This document shows, piece after piece, positions 35,473-46,203 of a stretch of 64,000 bases of DNA. How positions within the stretch are numbered: position 1 is the stretch's first letter; every line of letters begins with the position of its first letter. Source of the stretch: Bacteroidota bacterium. GTDB taxonomy: Bacteria > Bacteroidota > Bacteroidia > NS11-12g > UBA9320. The notes below the pieces were generated by a model. The model made no database searches, was not told the origin of the DNA, and was given only the letters and a program-made list of their open reading frames with translations. The position numbers and the translations under genes are program-made. The stretch lies in the NCBI GenBank assembly GCA_002746305.1, contig NVWV01000006.1, positions 62,001 through 126,000 on the forward strand, read 5' to 3'.

Positions 35473-36210
35473 TTAATTACAAACGATTTGGTCTTTATAC
35501 TTTAAATTAATAGTGTGATACTTCTCCCATCCTATATGGTTCAGTCCGTGTTGGTAGAAGTCAATCAACTTCTGGAACTTCTCTTCTATGTTCGCTGTAT
35601 CACCTATGATTATCTTTTGGTTCTTAACTTTAGGGACAATCACAAGGTCACTATTCTTGTCTACAAATATCTGCTCAGTTAGGGCCTCCATAAACTCATT
35701 TTCTTGCACATACGTGGATAGTGTGTATACTTTCTTAATCATAGTGGTAGATAATCGACCATTTGCAATTGGTACACGGGCAACATCTGTCCCCTTTGTT
35801 GGTATTTTAGTAAAATCCTTGGATAGGTAATATGAGTCACCATTTGAATTAATAATTCGTACTATTGGTAGCCGTTGTTTGATTTGCAACTTTAATTCTC
35901 CTCTTAAATCAAAACTCACCTCTGCTTTTTTTACCGAAGGCATTTCCTCTATTTTAGCTTCTATCTCTTTAAGTGAGATATTACTTTGAGCTACTCCATA
36001 CAAACCTCCGGAATACCATTTCCCCAAATTATCTTTTATCCGTCTTTCAGTTATTAATTGCTTTTCAATGGGTGCATCAATTTCAATCACCACCTTCTCA
36101 CATATCTGTTCAGCCTGTTGACCTTTGAGTACAATAAAAACTGCTATAAGCACAAGTATGGACAGCACATACAAACTCTTTCTGATATATGGTTTCATCT
36201 TAACTGCCAT
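35473..36210 (-). CDS. ftsQ: Cell division protein FtsQ
   Basis: Bitopic divisome protein of 245 residues: a short cytoplasmic start, one transmembrane helix (about 12-28), then a POTRA-like part (IEAKIEEMPSVKKAEVSFDLRGELKLQIKQRLP) and a beta domain. It is more divergent than its neighbours, but its position between murC and ftsA and the POTRA signature leave little doubt. Its start overlaps murC by 11 bases. Confidence 0.9.
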   Translation of the reverse strand: MAVKMKPYIRKSLYVLSILVLIAVFIVLKGQQAEQICEKVVIEIDAPIEKQLITERRIKDNLGKWYSGGLYGVAQSNISLKEIEAKIEEMPSVKKAEVSFDLRGELKLQIKQRLPIVRIINSNGDSYYLSKDFTKIPTKGTDVARVPIANGRLSTTMIKKVYTLSTYVQENEFMEALTEQIFVDKNSDLVIVPKVKNQKIIIGDTANIEEKFQKLIDFYQHGLNHIGWEKYHTINLKYKDQIVCN

Positions 36211-37567
36211 AATATTCTTTTATAGGTTGTACTAGCCTGTCTATGTCTCCTGCTCCCAGAGTTAGTAGTATTTCTAAATCCCGAGACTTTAATTCTTCTA
36301 GCACATGCTCTTTAGCAACACAATGAGCCTTTCCTAAGGTCACTCGTTCTAATATAGCCTCTGAAGTCACACCTTTAATAGCCAACTCTCTTGCTGGGTA
36401 TATGGGCATTAAAAGCAACTCATCTACCGATGAAAGTTCAAGAGCAAAGTCATTCATAAAGTCTTGGGTACGGGAAAACAAGTGAGGCTGAAAAACTGCG
36501 GTTATCTTTTTATTGGGATACAACTCTCGTACACTAGATATAATCGCTTTCAACTCGCTTGGATGATGAGCGTAATCATCAATATATATAATTTGACTAT
36601 TGTCTAACACATATTCAAAACGACGTTTGATTCCTTTAAAATTGGCAAGTCCTTCTCTAACCGAAGATAAACTAACACCTGCTTTTAATGTCATCAGCGT
36701 AGCTCCTACTGCATTTTCCAAGTTATGTTGCCCCGGAATGTTTAAGTAAAGATCTTCTACAGAATCCTCTTTGCGATTATTCTGTATACTAAAATGAGTT
36801 CCTTTTCCACTTTTGCTTTTTACTACTGCATAATAATCAGCTTTATCATTGATAGCTGAGTAGGTTACACCTTCAATAACTTTTGAGTTATTATAGGCAG
36901 AAAAAACATTCTGACTTTTGGCTACAAGTTGAGAGAAATCTTTGTAGGACTGTTCAATTTCTTCTTTTTTACCGTAAATATCCAAATGATCGGCATCTGT
37001 ACTTGTGATGATAGCATAGTCTGGTTTGAGGTGTAAAAACGATCGATCAAACTCATCGGCTTCGGTTACACTCAGGTGTGCACTATCTCCGTTCTGATAA
37101 TAATAATTACTTGCCAAATTCGTACTTATCCCTCCTAAAAATGCTGAGAACTGCTTATCGGAATGTTGTAAGATAGTTGCAACAATGCAAGAAGTAGTTG
37201 TCTTTCCGTGTGTACCTGCTACACTTAGATTTTCGGTTTGTGCAGTAACTATCCCTAACACTTCCGCACGCTTTTTTAGTGTAAATCCATGCTTTAGGAA
37301 GTAATTAAGTATCTTATTGTTCTTTGGAATAGCTGGAGTATATACGACTAGAGTCTTTTCTTTATTGGCTAAAATTTCAGATAATACTTCTGTACTATCA
37401 TCTTTAAACGAAATGACAATACCTTCACTTTCTAATTTACCTGTAAGTACAGTCGGGGTTTTATCATACCCAGAAACTACATAATCTGCATTTTGAAAAT
37501 AGCGTGCTAAAGCACTCATACCAATCCCACCGATTCCTAAAAAATATATGTACTTGATATTATCCAA
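36200..37567 (-). CDS. murC: UDP-N-acetylmuramate-L-alanine ligase
   Basis: Adds L-Ala to UDP-MurNAc. The N-terminal FLGIGGIGMSALARYF loop, the ATP-binding AGTHGKTTTSCIVA, and the later DDYAHHPSE and FQPHLFSRT motifs are diagnostic of MurC rather than MurD/E/F. Length 455 is normal. It overlaps murG upstream by 8 bases and ftsQ downstream by 11. Confidence 0.96.
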   Translation of the reverse strand: MDNIKYIYFLGIGGIGMSALARYFQNADYVVSGYDKTPTVLTGKLESEGIVISFKDDSTEVLSEILANKEKTLVVYTPAIPKNNKILNYFLKHGFTLKKRAEVLGIVTAQTENLSVAGTHGKTTTSCIVATILQHSDKQFSAFLGGISTNLASNYYYQNGDSAHLSVTEADEFDRSFLHLKPDYAIITSTDADHLDIYGKKEEIEQSYKDFSQLVAKSQNVFSAYNNSKVIEGVTYSAINDKADYYAVVKSKSGKGTHFSIQNNRKEDSVEDLYLNIPGQHNLENAVGATLMTLKAGVSLSSVREGLANFKGIKRRFEYVLDNSQIIYIDDYAHHPSELKAIISSVRELYPNKKITAVFQPHLFSRTQDFMNDFALELSSVDELLLMPIYPARELAIKGVTSEAILERVTLGKAHCVAKEHVLEELKSRDLEILLTLGAGDIDRLVQPIKEYYGS

Positions 37568-38645
37568 GGTCGGTTACTATCTCTTTTACTATGGATTCTG
37601 CTGCTCGCGGCAGACCTAGTTTGATTATTTCACTTTGCAGTGCTTCTATTTGAGCATTGTCTTTCAACAAGGCAACAACTTGTTTTCCTAGTTTATCTTT
37701 TGCTTCTACATCCTTGCACAATAAGGCAGCATTTTTTTCTACCAGACTATTGGCATTCTTTGTTTGATGGTCTTCTGCCACAAAAGGTGATGGAACAAAA
37801 ATCGTTGCTTTGCCTAGAGCCGACAGTTCTGAAACCGACATTGCTCCTGCCCTACTAATTACTACATCTGCTACTTTATAAGCCAAATCCATTCTTTGGA
37901 TAAATTCAGTTCTTGTTCCCCAAGCAAACTGTCCGAACTCTCCTTGGTAGTTCTTTCCTGTTTGCCAGAGCAATTGAATGTCTTCGTCCCCTAACAATGA
38001 TAGATTAGCTTCAATAGCTTCATTCACAGTTCTTGCACCTAGACTTCCTCCTACTACAAGTACCGTTTTCTTGTCTTTTTTCAAGGAAAAATATTCCAAA
38101 GCTTCGTCTCTAGTAGACTTGCTCGCTAATATGTCTTGTCGAATGGGATTTCCTGTTAATACGATTTTCTCTTTCGGAAAAAATCGATCCATATCATCGT
38201 AGGCTACACATATTTTTTTTGCTGCATTTTTAAGCAACTTATTGGTAATACCAGGAAATGAGTTTTGCTCTTGCAAGTACACGGGCACTCCCATTCTACT
38301 GGCCATATAATTCAATGGACCACTTGCATAGCCACCTACACCTATTGCAAAGTGAGGTTCAAATCGCTTGATTATCTTTCTGGCATTCCAAAGACTTGAA
38401 ATGACTTTAAATGGTAAACTGAGGTTCTTTGGGGTCAAGCTTCTTTGCAATCCCGAAATCCAAAGACCGTGAATTTTGTATCCTGCGGCTGGAACTTTTT
38501 CCATTTCCATTTTGCCTTTTGCTCCTACAAACTCTATTTCACTATCAGGATATTGAGCTTTTATCTCATTGGCAATGGCAATAGCCGGAAAGATATGACC
38601 TCCTGTGCCTCCTCCAGATATGAGTACGCGTAGTTTATTGGGCAT
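37560..38645 (-). CDS. murG: UDP-GlcNAc lipid I transferase MurG
   Basis: Makes lipid II from lipid I on the inner face of the membrane. It has SGGGTGGHIFPAIAIA at the N-terminus, a GVGGYASGP motif, and the C-terminal donor-site VISRAGAMSVSELSALGKATIFVPSP. The frame opens 11 codons earlier, but the ATG at 38645 gives the normal 361 residues and an 11-base overlap with ftsW; the longer start at 38678 cannot be excluded. Confidence 0.95.
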   Translation of the reverse strand: MPNKLRVLISGGGTGGHIFPAIAIANEIKAQYPDSEIEFVGAKGKMEMEKVPAAGYKIHGLWISGLQRSLTPKNLSLPFKVISSLWNARKIIKRFEPHFAIGVGGYASGPLNYMASRMGVPVYLQEQNSFPGITNKLLKNAAKKICVAYDDMDRFFPKEKIVLTGNPIRQDILASKSTRDEALEYFSLKKDKKTVLVVGGSLGARTVNEAIEANLSLLGDEDIQLLWQTGKNYQGEFGQFAWGTRTEFIQRMDLAYKVADVVISRAGAMSVSELSALGKATIFVPSPFVAEDHQTKNANSLVEKNAALLCKDVEAKDKLGKQVVALLKDNAQIEALQSEIIKLGLPRAAESIVKEIVTDLG

Positions 38646-39783
38646 CTTCTCTTTCTTGATATACGGTTCTACTTGCACTAAGGATTATCCCAAATGCGAT
38701 ACTTGTAAATAATATGGACGTACCTCCTCTACTCACAATGGGTAGAGCCAATCCGGTAACTGGAAGGAGATTTACAGCAACTCCCATATTGATTAATGCT
38801 TGTACTACCAAACTAAATGCTAACCCTATGGCCAAGAGTGCGGCCAGTGAGTTTTCCGTTTTCAGCACTATCCTAAAACATCGGTACAGCAAGAGCATGT
38901 ACAATATCACTAGTGCTAGTCCTCCAAATATGGAACCGTATTCTTCTATTATTATAGCATAGATAAAATCAGCAAATGGAGATGGTAAAATATTTTTTTG
39001 TCTGCTTTGGCCAGGACCTTGACCAGTAAATCCTCCACGAGCCACAGCTATTTTTGCTTGTCTACTTTGAAATGTACCTCCGTCATCTGTATCTGCACTA
39101 AATGCTTCTATACGTGACTTCATGGTAGCCAATCTCCCAAATGAGACATCTGAATTCATTACGTAGGCGAATAATCCACCCAATACAAATACTCCTATTC
39201 CAAGAAGTAGTCCTATTTGCTTCATAGGTATTCTCCCTAAAAACAACACCAACATACTCGTAAGAAAAAGCACTGCTGAAGTACTTAAGTCCTCTGGAAA
39301 AATAAGAAGACACACCAGTAGAATAACGCCTAATACGGGTAGTAATGTCCTCTTAAAATCATGCACTTCTCCTTGCCGTTTAGACATAAATCTAGCTACA
39401 TATACTACGAGTGCCAACTTTGCAAAATCTGAACTTTGAACGGTAAGCCCGAGTCCTGGTATTGCAATCCAACGCGTAGCCTCATTTATGGTGACTCCAA
39501 AGAATAGTGTATAGATAAGAAGTGGAACTGCTAAATAGAGCATCAATTGACCAATACGTGAGAAGTATTGAATGTTAATCATATGCGTAAGCCACATTGC
39601 GAACAAACCAAAAATCAGCAATGCAACGTGCTTAAAAAGGTACGCTTCTGGACTGGCTCCTTTACTATAAGCCAATGAGCCCATAGACGAGTATACGGCA
39701 AGAATACCGTATACGGAGAGTATCAGTACCACGAACCAGATAACAGGATCGCCTTTGAGATATTTCCCAAAAAACTCTTTCAC
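38635..39783 (-). CDS. ftsW: Lipid II polymerase FtsW
   Basis: SEDS-family glycosyltransferase of the divisome, partner of the FtsI gene upstream. It has ten predicted transmembrane segments; conserved parts include FAKLALVVYVARFMS, the LIFPEDLSTSAVLFLTSM loop (where others have P-D-x-G/S-T), RKNILPSPFADFIYAIIIEEYG, and LPVTGLALPIVSRGGTS. Length 382 is normal. ATGA overlap with murD. Confidence 0.95.
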   Translation of the reverse strand: MKEFFGKYLKGDPVIWFVVLILSVYGILAVYSSMGSLAYSKGASPEAYLFKHVALLIFGLFAMWLTHMINIQYFSRIGQLMLYLAVPLLIYTLFFGVTINEATRWIAIPGLGLTVQSSDFAKLALVVYVARFMSKRQGEVHDFKRTLLPVLGVILLVCLLIFPEDLSTSAVLFLTSMLVLFLGRIPMKQIGLLLGIGVFVLGGLFAYVMNSDVSFGRLATMKSRIEAFSADTDDGGTFQSRQAKIAVARGGFTGQGPGQSRQKNILPSPFADFIYAIIIEEYGSIFGGLALVILYMLLLYRCFRIVLKTENSLAALLAIGLAFSLVVQALINMGVAVNLLPVTGLALPIVSRGGTSILFTSIAFGIILSASRTVYQEREDAQ

Positions 39784-41123
39784 AGATTTCTTACTGCTCT
39801 CTTGAATTGGTTTCCTCTGTCTTGATAATTCTCAAATAAATCGAAACTTGCACATGCTGGAGAAAGCAATACGGTCTCGCCTTTTTCACCTAGACCATAC
39901 GCCAAGTTAACGGCTTCTTGAGCTGACGATGCATTGATCATCATATCTACATCTTTACGGAATGCTTGATGAAGCTTCATACTGTTTTTACCTAAACAAA
40001 CGATTATTCTTACTTTAGACCTAACCAATGGGCTAAGACTTGCATAATCATTTCCTTTATCTACTCCACCTGCTATCCAGATAATTGGATCTTCTGTACT
40101 TTCCAAGGCATACCATGCAGCATTTACGTTGGTTGCTTTACTGTCGTTTACGAAGTTGATTCCTTTTACTTTTCCTACGTGCTCTAAACGGTGCTCTACA
40201 TTTTTAAAATCAGAAAGACTTTCTCGGATACTTTCTTTTCTAATCAGTAACGAATTGGCAATGATTGATGCTGCCATTGAATTGTACGTGTTGTGATTTC
40301 CAGCGATTGTTAATTGTTCTACAGACATAATGAATTCTACTTTTGGTTTATTAAGTTTTATGTTAATTTGGTTTTGGTCTACCCAAGCACCTTCCTCCAT
40401 CGGCTCACTTTTGAGACTAAATGGAATAAGCTGTGCATCGGTAGTATGATGTTTTAATTGATTGATTATCGTCTCATCGTCGGCACAGTAAATGAATCTC
40501 TGCTCGGCGTTTTGATTTTGATTTATCTTGAACTTGGACTCTATATACTCTTGTAAAGAGCTGTACCTATCCAAATGATCTGGTGTGATGTTTAGCAAGA
40601 CTGCATAGTCTAGAGCTACGGTGTATATTCCGTCCAATTGGAAGCTACTTAGTTCCAAGACATAATATTCGTGTTCTTGTTCCGCAACTTGTTTTGCGAA
40701 ACTGTATCCTACGTTTCCAGCTAGCCCTACTTTTAATCCTGCTCTTTGCAGAATATGATGTGTAAGCAATGTGGTCGTGGTTTTACCATTGGTCCCAGTG
40801 ATTCCAATAAGAGTTGCATTGGTGTATGCAGCTGCAAATTCAATCTCACCTACTATGGTTATATTCTCTTTTCTTGCTTTCACAAGCATTGGAATAGAAT
40901 CGGCTATCCCAGGGCTTTTTATTATTTTGACAGAAGAAAGAATCTTGGCTTCATCATGCCCTCCTTCTTCATAATTCACCCCATACTTATCCAACTCAGT
41001 TTTGTACTGAGGTTTGATTGTGCCATAGTCTGACACCCAAACATCAAAGCCTTTTTTCTGAGCTAAGATGGCAGAGCCTACACCGCTTTCGCCAGCACCT
41101 AGTATGGAAATTAGATTACTCAA
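39780..41123 (-). CDS. murD: UDP-MurNAc-L-alanine-D-glutamate ligase
   Basis: Adds D-Glu to UDP-MurNAc-L-Ala. It has ILGAGESGVGSAILA at the start, ATP-binding GITGTNGKTTTTLLTHHIL, and NDSKATNVNAAWYAL plus ILLSPACASFDLFENYQDRG typical of MurD. The frame continues 20 codons into mraY, but the TTG at 41123, two bases after the mraY stop, gives the normal 447 residues and correct N-terminus. Confidence 0.95.
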   Translation of the reverse strand: MSNLISILGAGESGVGSAILAQKKGFDVWVSDYGTIKPQYKTELDKYGVNYEEGGHDEAKILSSVKIIKSPGIADSIPMLVKARKENITIVGEIEFAAAYTNATLIGITGTNGKTTTTLLTHHILQRAGLKVGLAGNVGYSFAKQVAEQEHEYYVLELSSFQLDGIYTVALDYAVLLNITPDHLDRYSSLQEYIESKFKINQNQNAEQRFIYCADDETIINQLKHHTTDAQLIPFSLKSEPMEEGAWVDQNQINIKLNKPKVEFIMSVEQLTIAGNHNTYNSMAASIIANSLLIRKESIRESLSDFKNVEHRLEHVGKVKGINFVNDSKATNVNAAWYALESTEDPIIWIAGGVDKGNDYASLSPLVRSKVRIIVCLGKNSMKLHQAFRKDVDMMINASSAQEAVNLAYGLGEKGETVLLSPACASFDLFENYQDRGNQFKRAVRNL

Positions 41124-41125
41124 TT

Positions 41126-42376
41126 TTATCTCAACTTGAAAGTGATAATGGTGAATATGGCTAGCATAATGCCTATAATCCAAAACCGTGTAACGATCTT
41201 TGGTTCTGCATATCCTAGCTTTTGATAATGATGGTGAAGTGGAGACATTTTAAATATTCGTCTACCCTCTCCATACTTCTTTTTGGTGTATTTGAAATAG
41301 CTTACTTGAAGCATTACACTCATGGTTTCTGCCAGAAAAATTCCGCAAAGAATGGGAAGAACCAACTCCTTACGAATCATAATGGCCAATACTGCAATAG
41401 CTCCGCCCAAGGCTAAACTACCTGTATCTCCCATGAACACTTGTGCTGGGAAACTATTATGCCATAGAAAACCTATACAAGCACCTGCCAGTGATGCTGC
41501 ATATATCACAAGTTCACCCTGATTTGGGATAAACATGACATTGAGATAATCTGAAAAAATGAGGTTACCACTTATAAATGCCAACACAGCTAAGGTGACA
41601 CCAATAATAGCCGAGCTACCAGCTGCTAGTCCATCTATCCCATCCGTAAGATTAGCCCCATTGGACACTGCTGTAACCACAACAATAACAACCAGCATAA
41701 AGACTACCCAAGCCCATTTTTTAGCTCCGTCAGCATCCATCCAAAACAAGACTTTGGAATAGTCTATTTCGTGTGTTTTCACAAATGGAAGTGTTGTTCT
41801 GGTACTCTTCACATCCTTGAAATACATCAACTGCCCATTGATTTCTTTTACTTCTACTCCTTCGGGAGCTTCATCTACCGTTGCTACTTTATACTGTTCA
41901 CGCACCACCACGTTATCATTAAAATGAAGCACCAAAGCCACGATAACACCCAGACTTACCTGACCTATGATTTTGAATTTCCCTGCTAATCCTGCTTTAG
42001 ACTTTTTATATATCTTGATGTAATCATCTATAAAGCCAATCACGCCTAGCCACAATGTGCTAAATATCATGAGCTGTATGTAGATATTATCCAGTTTTGC
42101 AAAAAGTAGGGTTGGAATAAGAATAGCTGCTATGATGATTAAACCACCCATGGTTGGAGTACCTTTTTTAGCTTCTTCTCCTTCTAATCCTAATGTACGA
42201 ATAGTCTCTGCAGCTTGCATATTTCGAAGCATCTCAATAAGCCTCTTTCCAAATACAAGTGAAATAACAAGTGATACAATCACAGCCATAGATGCTCTGA
42301 AAGAGATGTATATAAACACTCCTGCTCCTGGCAAATTGTACGTATTTTGTAAATAGTCGAATAGGTGATATAGCAT
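41126..42376 (-). CDS. mraY: Phospho-MurNAc-pentapeptide transferase MraY
   Basis: Makes lipid I at the inner membrane. The polytopic protein has [33 protein letters not shown] and [14 protein letters not shown], plus the late HHHYQK histidine motif. At 416 residues it is longer than the ~360 of E. coli; the excess is a polar insertion of about 65 residues (about 155-220, rich in Glu/Val/Lys) between membrane segments, as in other Bacteroidota. TAATG overlap with murE. Confidence 0.95.
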   Translation of the reverse strand: MLYHLFDYLQNTYNLPGAGVFIYISFRASMAVIVSLVISLVFGKRLIEMLRNMQAAETIRTLGLEGEEAKKGTPTMGGLIIIAAILIPTLLFAKLDNIYIQLMIFSTLWLGVIGFIDDYIKIYKKSKAGLAGKFKIIGQVSLGVIVALVLHFNDNVVVREQYKVATVDEAPEGVEVKEINGQLMYFKDVKSTRTTLPFVKTHEIDYSKVLFWMDADGAKKWAWVVFMLVVIVVVTAVSNGANLTDGIDGLAAGSSAIIGVTLAVLAFISGNLIFSDYLNVMFIPNQGELVIYAASLAGACIGFLWHNSFPAQVFMGDTGSLALGGAIAVLAIMIRKELVLPILCGIFLAETMSVMLQVSYFKYTKKKYGEGRRIFKMSPLHHHYQKLGYAEPKIVTRFWIIGIMLAIFTIITFKLR

Positions 42377-43833
42377 TACTCTTTGATTAGTTTAAGATTT
42401 TTGGTAAGGATTTCTTTATCGTCAAATGGATGTCTTACACCATTGATTTCTTGGTAGGTCTCATGCCCTTTGCCTGCCACTAGAATTATATCTCCTGTGT
42501 TACTCAAGCTTATTGCTGTTTTGATCGCTTCTTCTCTATTGGTTATTTTGAGTACTTTTTTGAAATTTTTCGGCTCTACCCCTTCCATCATTTCAGCGAT
42601 AATGGCATCTGCATCTTCCGATCGTGGATTATCAGATGTTAGAATCACACGAGTACTTGCTTCACATGCAATGCGAGCCATTACTGGACGTTTTTCTCGA
42701 TCTCTGTCTCCACCACAACCTACTACCGTTATAAGCTGCTCATTGGTAGTTCGAATCGCATTTATTGTATCTACTACATTTTGCAATGCATCTGGAGTAT
42801 GAGCGTAATCAACAATTGCAGTTATCCCTGCTTCTTTTATATTTTGGAATCGCCCGTCTACGCTATTGATAGCACTAAGAGCAGTTACAATATCCAAGTG
42901 CTCTTTACCCAAAAGAAAGGCTACACCGTAAACTGCTAATACGTTGTAGGCATTGAAGTTACCAACCAGTCTAAGCCAAACCTCAACACCTCTAATATCT
43001 AGCAACATTCCATCAAAGTCACTTTCAATAACACGGGTTTTAAAATCTGAAACAGACTTTAAACTGTAGGTATATTTGGTAGCCTTGGTATTTTGAACCA
43101 TCGTAGCACCATTTTTATCATCCTTGTTTACAAGAGCGAACGCATCAGGAGTTAGCCCGTCAAACAGTCTTTTTTTAGTATATAAATATTCTTTAAAGTC
43201 AGTATGGTAGTCCAAATGGTCATGTGTGATATTGGTAAATACGGCACCTGCAAACTCAAGCCCAGCTGTTCTATTTTGATGCAATGCATGAGAACTCACT
43301 TCCATGAAAGCATACTCACATCCTGCATCCACCATCTCCGCTAACAGTTCGTTGATACGAACGCTATTAGGTGTGGTATGTGTAGAAGCTGTGTCTACAC
43401 CATTTACACTATACTTAATCGTTGAAAGTAAACCACAACTGTGGCCCAAATTCATAAAGCATTGATAGAGCATGGTAACAACTGAAGTCTTCCCGTTTGT
43501 GCCCGTCACCCCTACTAGTTTTAGGTTGCGACTTGGATTATCAAAATACTCAGAAGCCAGCAGACCAAGAGCTTCAGCCGCATTTTCAACGACTACATAA
43601 GTTACGGCATCATTCATAGAAACCACTTCCTCACACAGAATCACACTAGCTCCTAACTCAATTGCTTTATCTATAAATAAATGACCATCTGTACTTGCTC
43701 CACGAGTCGCGGCAAACAAGTAATCTTGTTTCACTGCACGAGAATCAAGGGTAAGTCCAGCAAGATTTACGTCTTCACTACCGTGAATAGCCAAAGGCTT
43801 TATTGCCATCAATATGTCGCTTAACTGTCTCAA
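42376..43833 (-). CDS. murE: UDP-MurNAc-tripeptide synthetase MurE (meso-DAP type)
   Basis: Adds the third amino acid of the peptide stem. ATP-binding [17 protein letters not shown], the [16 protein letters not shown] motif with the carbamylated Lys downstream, and [13 protein letters not shown] are present. The DNPR sequence is the known marker for meso-diaminopimelate specificity, so this organism should have DAP-type peptidoglycan. Length 485 is normal. ATGA overlap with ftsI. Confidence 0.95.
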   Translation of the reverse strand: MRQLSDILMAIKPLAIHGSEDVNLAGLTLDSRAVKQDYLFAATRGASTDGHLFIDKAIELGASVILCEEVVSMNDAVTYVVVENAAEALGLLASEYFDNPSRNLKLVGVTGTNGKTSVVTMLYQCFMNLGHSCGLLSTIKYSVNGVDTASTHTTPNSVRINELLAEMVDAGCEYAFMEVSSHALHQNRTAGLEFAGAVFTNITHDHLDYHTDFKEYLYTKKRLFDGLTPDAFALVNKDDKNGATMVQNTKATKYTYSLKSVSDFKTRVIESDFDGMLLDIRGVEVWLRLVGNFNAYNVLAVYGVAFLLGKEHLDIVTALSAINSVDGRFQNIKEAGITAIVDYAHTPDALQNVVDTINAIRTTNEQLITVVGCGGDRDREKRPVMARIACEASTRVILTSDNPRSEDADAIIAEMMEGVEPKNFKKVLKITNREEAIKTAISLSNTGDIILVAGKGHETYQEINGVRHPFDDKEILTKNLKLIKE

Positions 43834-45905
43834 TTCAATCGGATATAAACGGTTTGATCATTTCTTATTTTCACACCCTTTTTAGGGCTTTGTTCTACGA
43901 CTCTTCCATAACCAGATATCTTTGGTTTCAGTCCAGATATTTCCAGTAAGTACATGGCATCCTTTGCACCCAAACCTTTGACATTGGGCATTTTACCATC
44001 TGGTATTACCAAGCCTTGTACGCTTCCATTGGAAGCATTTATACTGATAATTTCATCGTTTACTTCCTGACTAAGCTTTACACTTAATACTTCATTCAGC
44101 ATTATAAAATCGGAGTAATAACCTTTGGTATATTTTGGGGCCTTGTTTTGAGTAGCATCTACTTCTTGTTTTACACTGATGGTATAAATTTTCTCTGCTA
44201 CCTCAGCAAAAACGGGTGCAGCAACAGATGACGCATAAAATTGTCCATTACTAGGCTCGTTAACGAGTACATAAATGCTATAGACTGGCTTATCTGCGGG
44301 AAAATGCCCAACAAAACTTGCGTTGTATTTCTTTGATTTTTGGTATTGACCTTTGGTTGCAATCTGTGCAGTCCCTGTCTTACCTCCCATTGAAACCACA
44401 TCACTTCTTTGGCGACTTGCGGATCCACGTTCAAATACTGCTGCTGTCAACAGCTTGATTTTATCCGATGTTTCTTTGGAACAAACCCGTGTAGATTTAA
44501 CTTTCTTGTTGTTATCTTGTACGACTAGACCTGCATCTGTAACTTCATTCACAATACGAGGCTTAATCATCATACCACCATTAATCACACCGTTGTATGC
44601 CGTAAGTAATTGTAGTGGAGTGTGTTGATTTTCGTAGCCAATTGCCAACCATGGCAAGGTCAATTGAGACCAAGTCTCATTCTCCGGATGATTTAAAAAA
44701 GGTTTGGGATCTCCTAGTATTTCAATACCAGTCGTTTTATCTAAATCAAGCTTTCTTAAATGTGAGATATACTTACCTGGATTATTGGAGTAATTATCAA
44801 ATATGATAGAGGAAAAGGCAACATTACTTGAACGAGCAAAGGCTGTGGTAAAAGTCATCTTCTTAAACCTCCCTTGATCACTATCACGCATTGGCTTACC
44901 GAAATACTCACGATACCCATTCATGATATCCATGGTATCCTCTGGGTTAATCAACTCATCTTCCAAAGCAGCCATTGCAGAAAACACCTTCCAAACCGAT
45001 CCCGGCTCATAGCTTTCACCAATGGCATAATTATATCGCTCAGCATAAACTCCTAATTCCGTTCTTTTTAAGTTAGAAATGGCTTTAATTTTACCCGTAG
45101 CTACTTCCATTACTATCACACATCCATGATGAGCGTTATTCTTAATCAGTGACTTCTCCAAAGACCTTTGAGCTATCTCTTGAAAATCAATGTTGATTGT
45201 AGTATGGACATCTCGTCCATTTTGTGGTTCTATTAGGTTATTATCATTGATTGGACGATAACCTCCGGATATTCTCTGCACCAAACGTTCCCCTTTAACC
45301 CCACCTAAATCTTTATCGTAGCTTCTTTCCAGACCTACTCCTTGGTTATCTTCATCATGGTACCATCCAATAGTTCTATGAGCCAATTCTCCTGCCGGTT
45401 TAACACGCTTGGTATGCAACTGAGGTAAAAAACCACCTCTATATCTTCCTTTACTAAAAATGGGAAAATCATGCATAGCCTTTTGTTGATGATAATTAAC
45501 CTTACGTCGAATTAGCTTATATCGATTACCATCACGCTTTGCTCTTTTCAACATGGTTCGGTAGTACGTTGCTGTCTTATCAGGAAACATATTGGACAGA
45601 TCTACAGACAACTCATTGACAAAGGCATTGAACGTATCTTGATTAACCACAGTGGCATCCCAACGTATTTCGTAAATGGGCATAGAGGTAGAAAGCAAAC
45701 TCCCATCATCCGAATAAATATTCCCCCTAGCCGGCGAAATATCTTGATGACGGATAGTTGTACTATCAGAAAAAGCCAACCATTTCTCACCTTCAACAAT
45801 TTGAATTTTAAACATCTGAAACGACACAGCCAATGCGAAAATGACCACTACGCTCATGCCGAAAACCACACGCCACATTATGCCTTTCTTTACATTAGTC
45901 GTCAT
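43830..45905 (-). CDS. ftsI: Penicillin-binding protein 3-type transpeptidase with PASTA domain
   Basis: Class B PBP for septal cross-linking. There is one N-terminal membrane segment (about 11-30), the PBP dimerisation domain, then the transpeptidase with S303-x-x-K306 (SVWK), S359-S-N361 and K509-T-G511, all intact. A PASTA domain ends the protein (about 635-691, MPNVKGLGAKDAMYLLEISGL). The 691-residue length reflects this PASTA tail. It overlaps ftsL by 11 bases. Confidence 0.95.
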   Translation of the reverse strand: MTTNVKKGIMWRVVFGMSVVVIFALAVSFQMFKIQIVEGEKWLAFSDSTTIRHQDISPARGNIYSDDGSLLSTSMPIYEIRWDATVVNQDTFNAFVNELSVDLSNMFPDKTATYYRTMLKRAKRDGNRYKLIRRKVNYHQQKAMHDFPIFSKGRYRGGFLPQLHTKRVKPAGELAHRTIGWYHDEDNQGVGLERSYDKDLGGVKGERLVQRISGGYRPINDNNLIEPQNGRDVHTTINIDFQEIAQRSLEKSLIKNNAHHGCVIVMEVATGKIKAISNLKRTELGVYAERYNYAIGESYEPGSVWKVFSAMAALEDELINPEDTMDIMNGYREYFGKPMRDSDQGRFKKMTFTTAFARSSNVAFSSIIFDNYSNNPGKYISHLRKLDLDKTTGIEILGDPKPFLNHPENETWSQLTLPWLAIGYENQHTPLQLLTAYNGVINGGMMIKPRIVNEVTDAGLVVQDNNKKVKSTRVCSKETSDKIKLLTAAVFERGSASRQRSDVVSMGGKTGTAQIATKGQYQKSKKYNASFVGHFPADKPVYSIYVLVNEPSNGQFYASSVAAPVFAEVAEKIYTISVKQEVDATQNKAPKYTKGYYSDFIMLNEVLSVKLSQEVNDEIISINASNGSVQGLVIPDGKMPNVKGLGAKDAMYLLEISGLKPKISGYGRVVEQSPKKGVKIRNDQTVYIRLN

Positions 45906-46203
45906 TGCCTTTTCTAATTAAGTTGACTGCTCTATTCGGTTCCTTCACTCCACGTTCAGCTAATCTCTCTTCCAGATTTTGACGTGAACGATTTTTCATT
46001 ATTTCAGATTTAAGGGTGATGTTCTCTGCCCTTAACTCTACAAGATTCTGTTTGGTAGTTTCGATGTCCCGTACAATGTTGTCGGTACGATGCGACAAGT
46101 AGATATACAGCATTGCCAACCCAACCAAGAAGATGAGGTAGTAAATCCATTCGGTAGTGATTGTAAACTCAGTCGTCGAAGTGGATTTTTTATCTGTTGC
46201 CAT
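45895..46203 (-). CDS. ftsL: FtsL-like divisome protein
   Basis: A 102-residue bitopic protein: a Thr/Ser-rich cytoplasmic start, one transmembrane helix (about 18-36), then a coiled-coil (IVRDIETTKQNLVELRAENITLKSEIM). Sequence similarity to E. coli FtsL is not visible, but topology and position between rsmH and ftsI are decisive. TAATG overlap with rsmH. Confidence 0.82.
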   Translation of the reverse strand: MATDKKSTSTTEFTITTEWIYYLIFLVGLAMLYIYLSHRTDNIVRDIETTKQNLVELRAENITLKSEIMKNRSRQNLEERLAERGVKEPNRAVNLIRKGNDD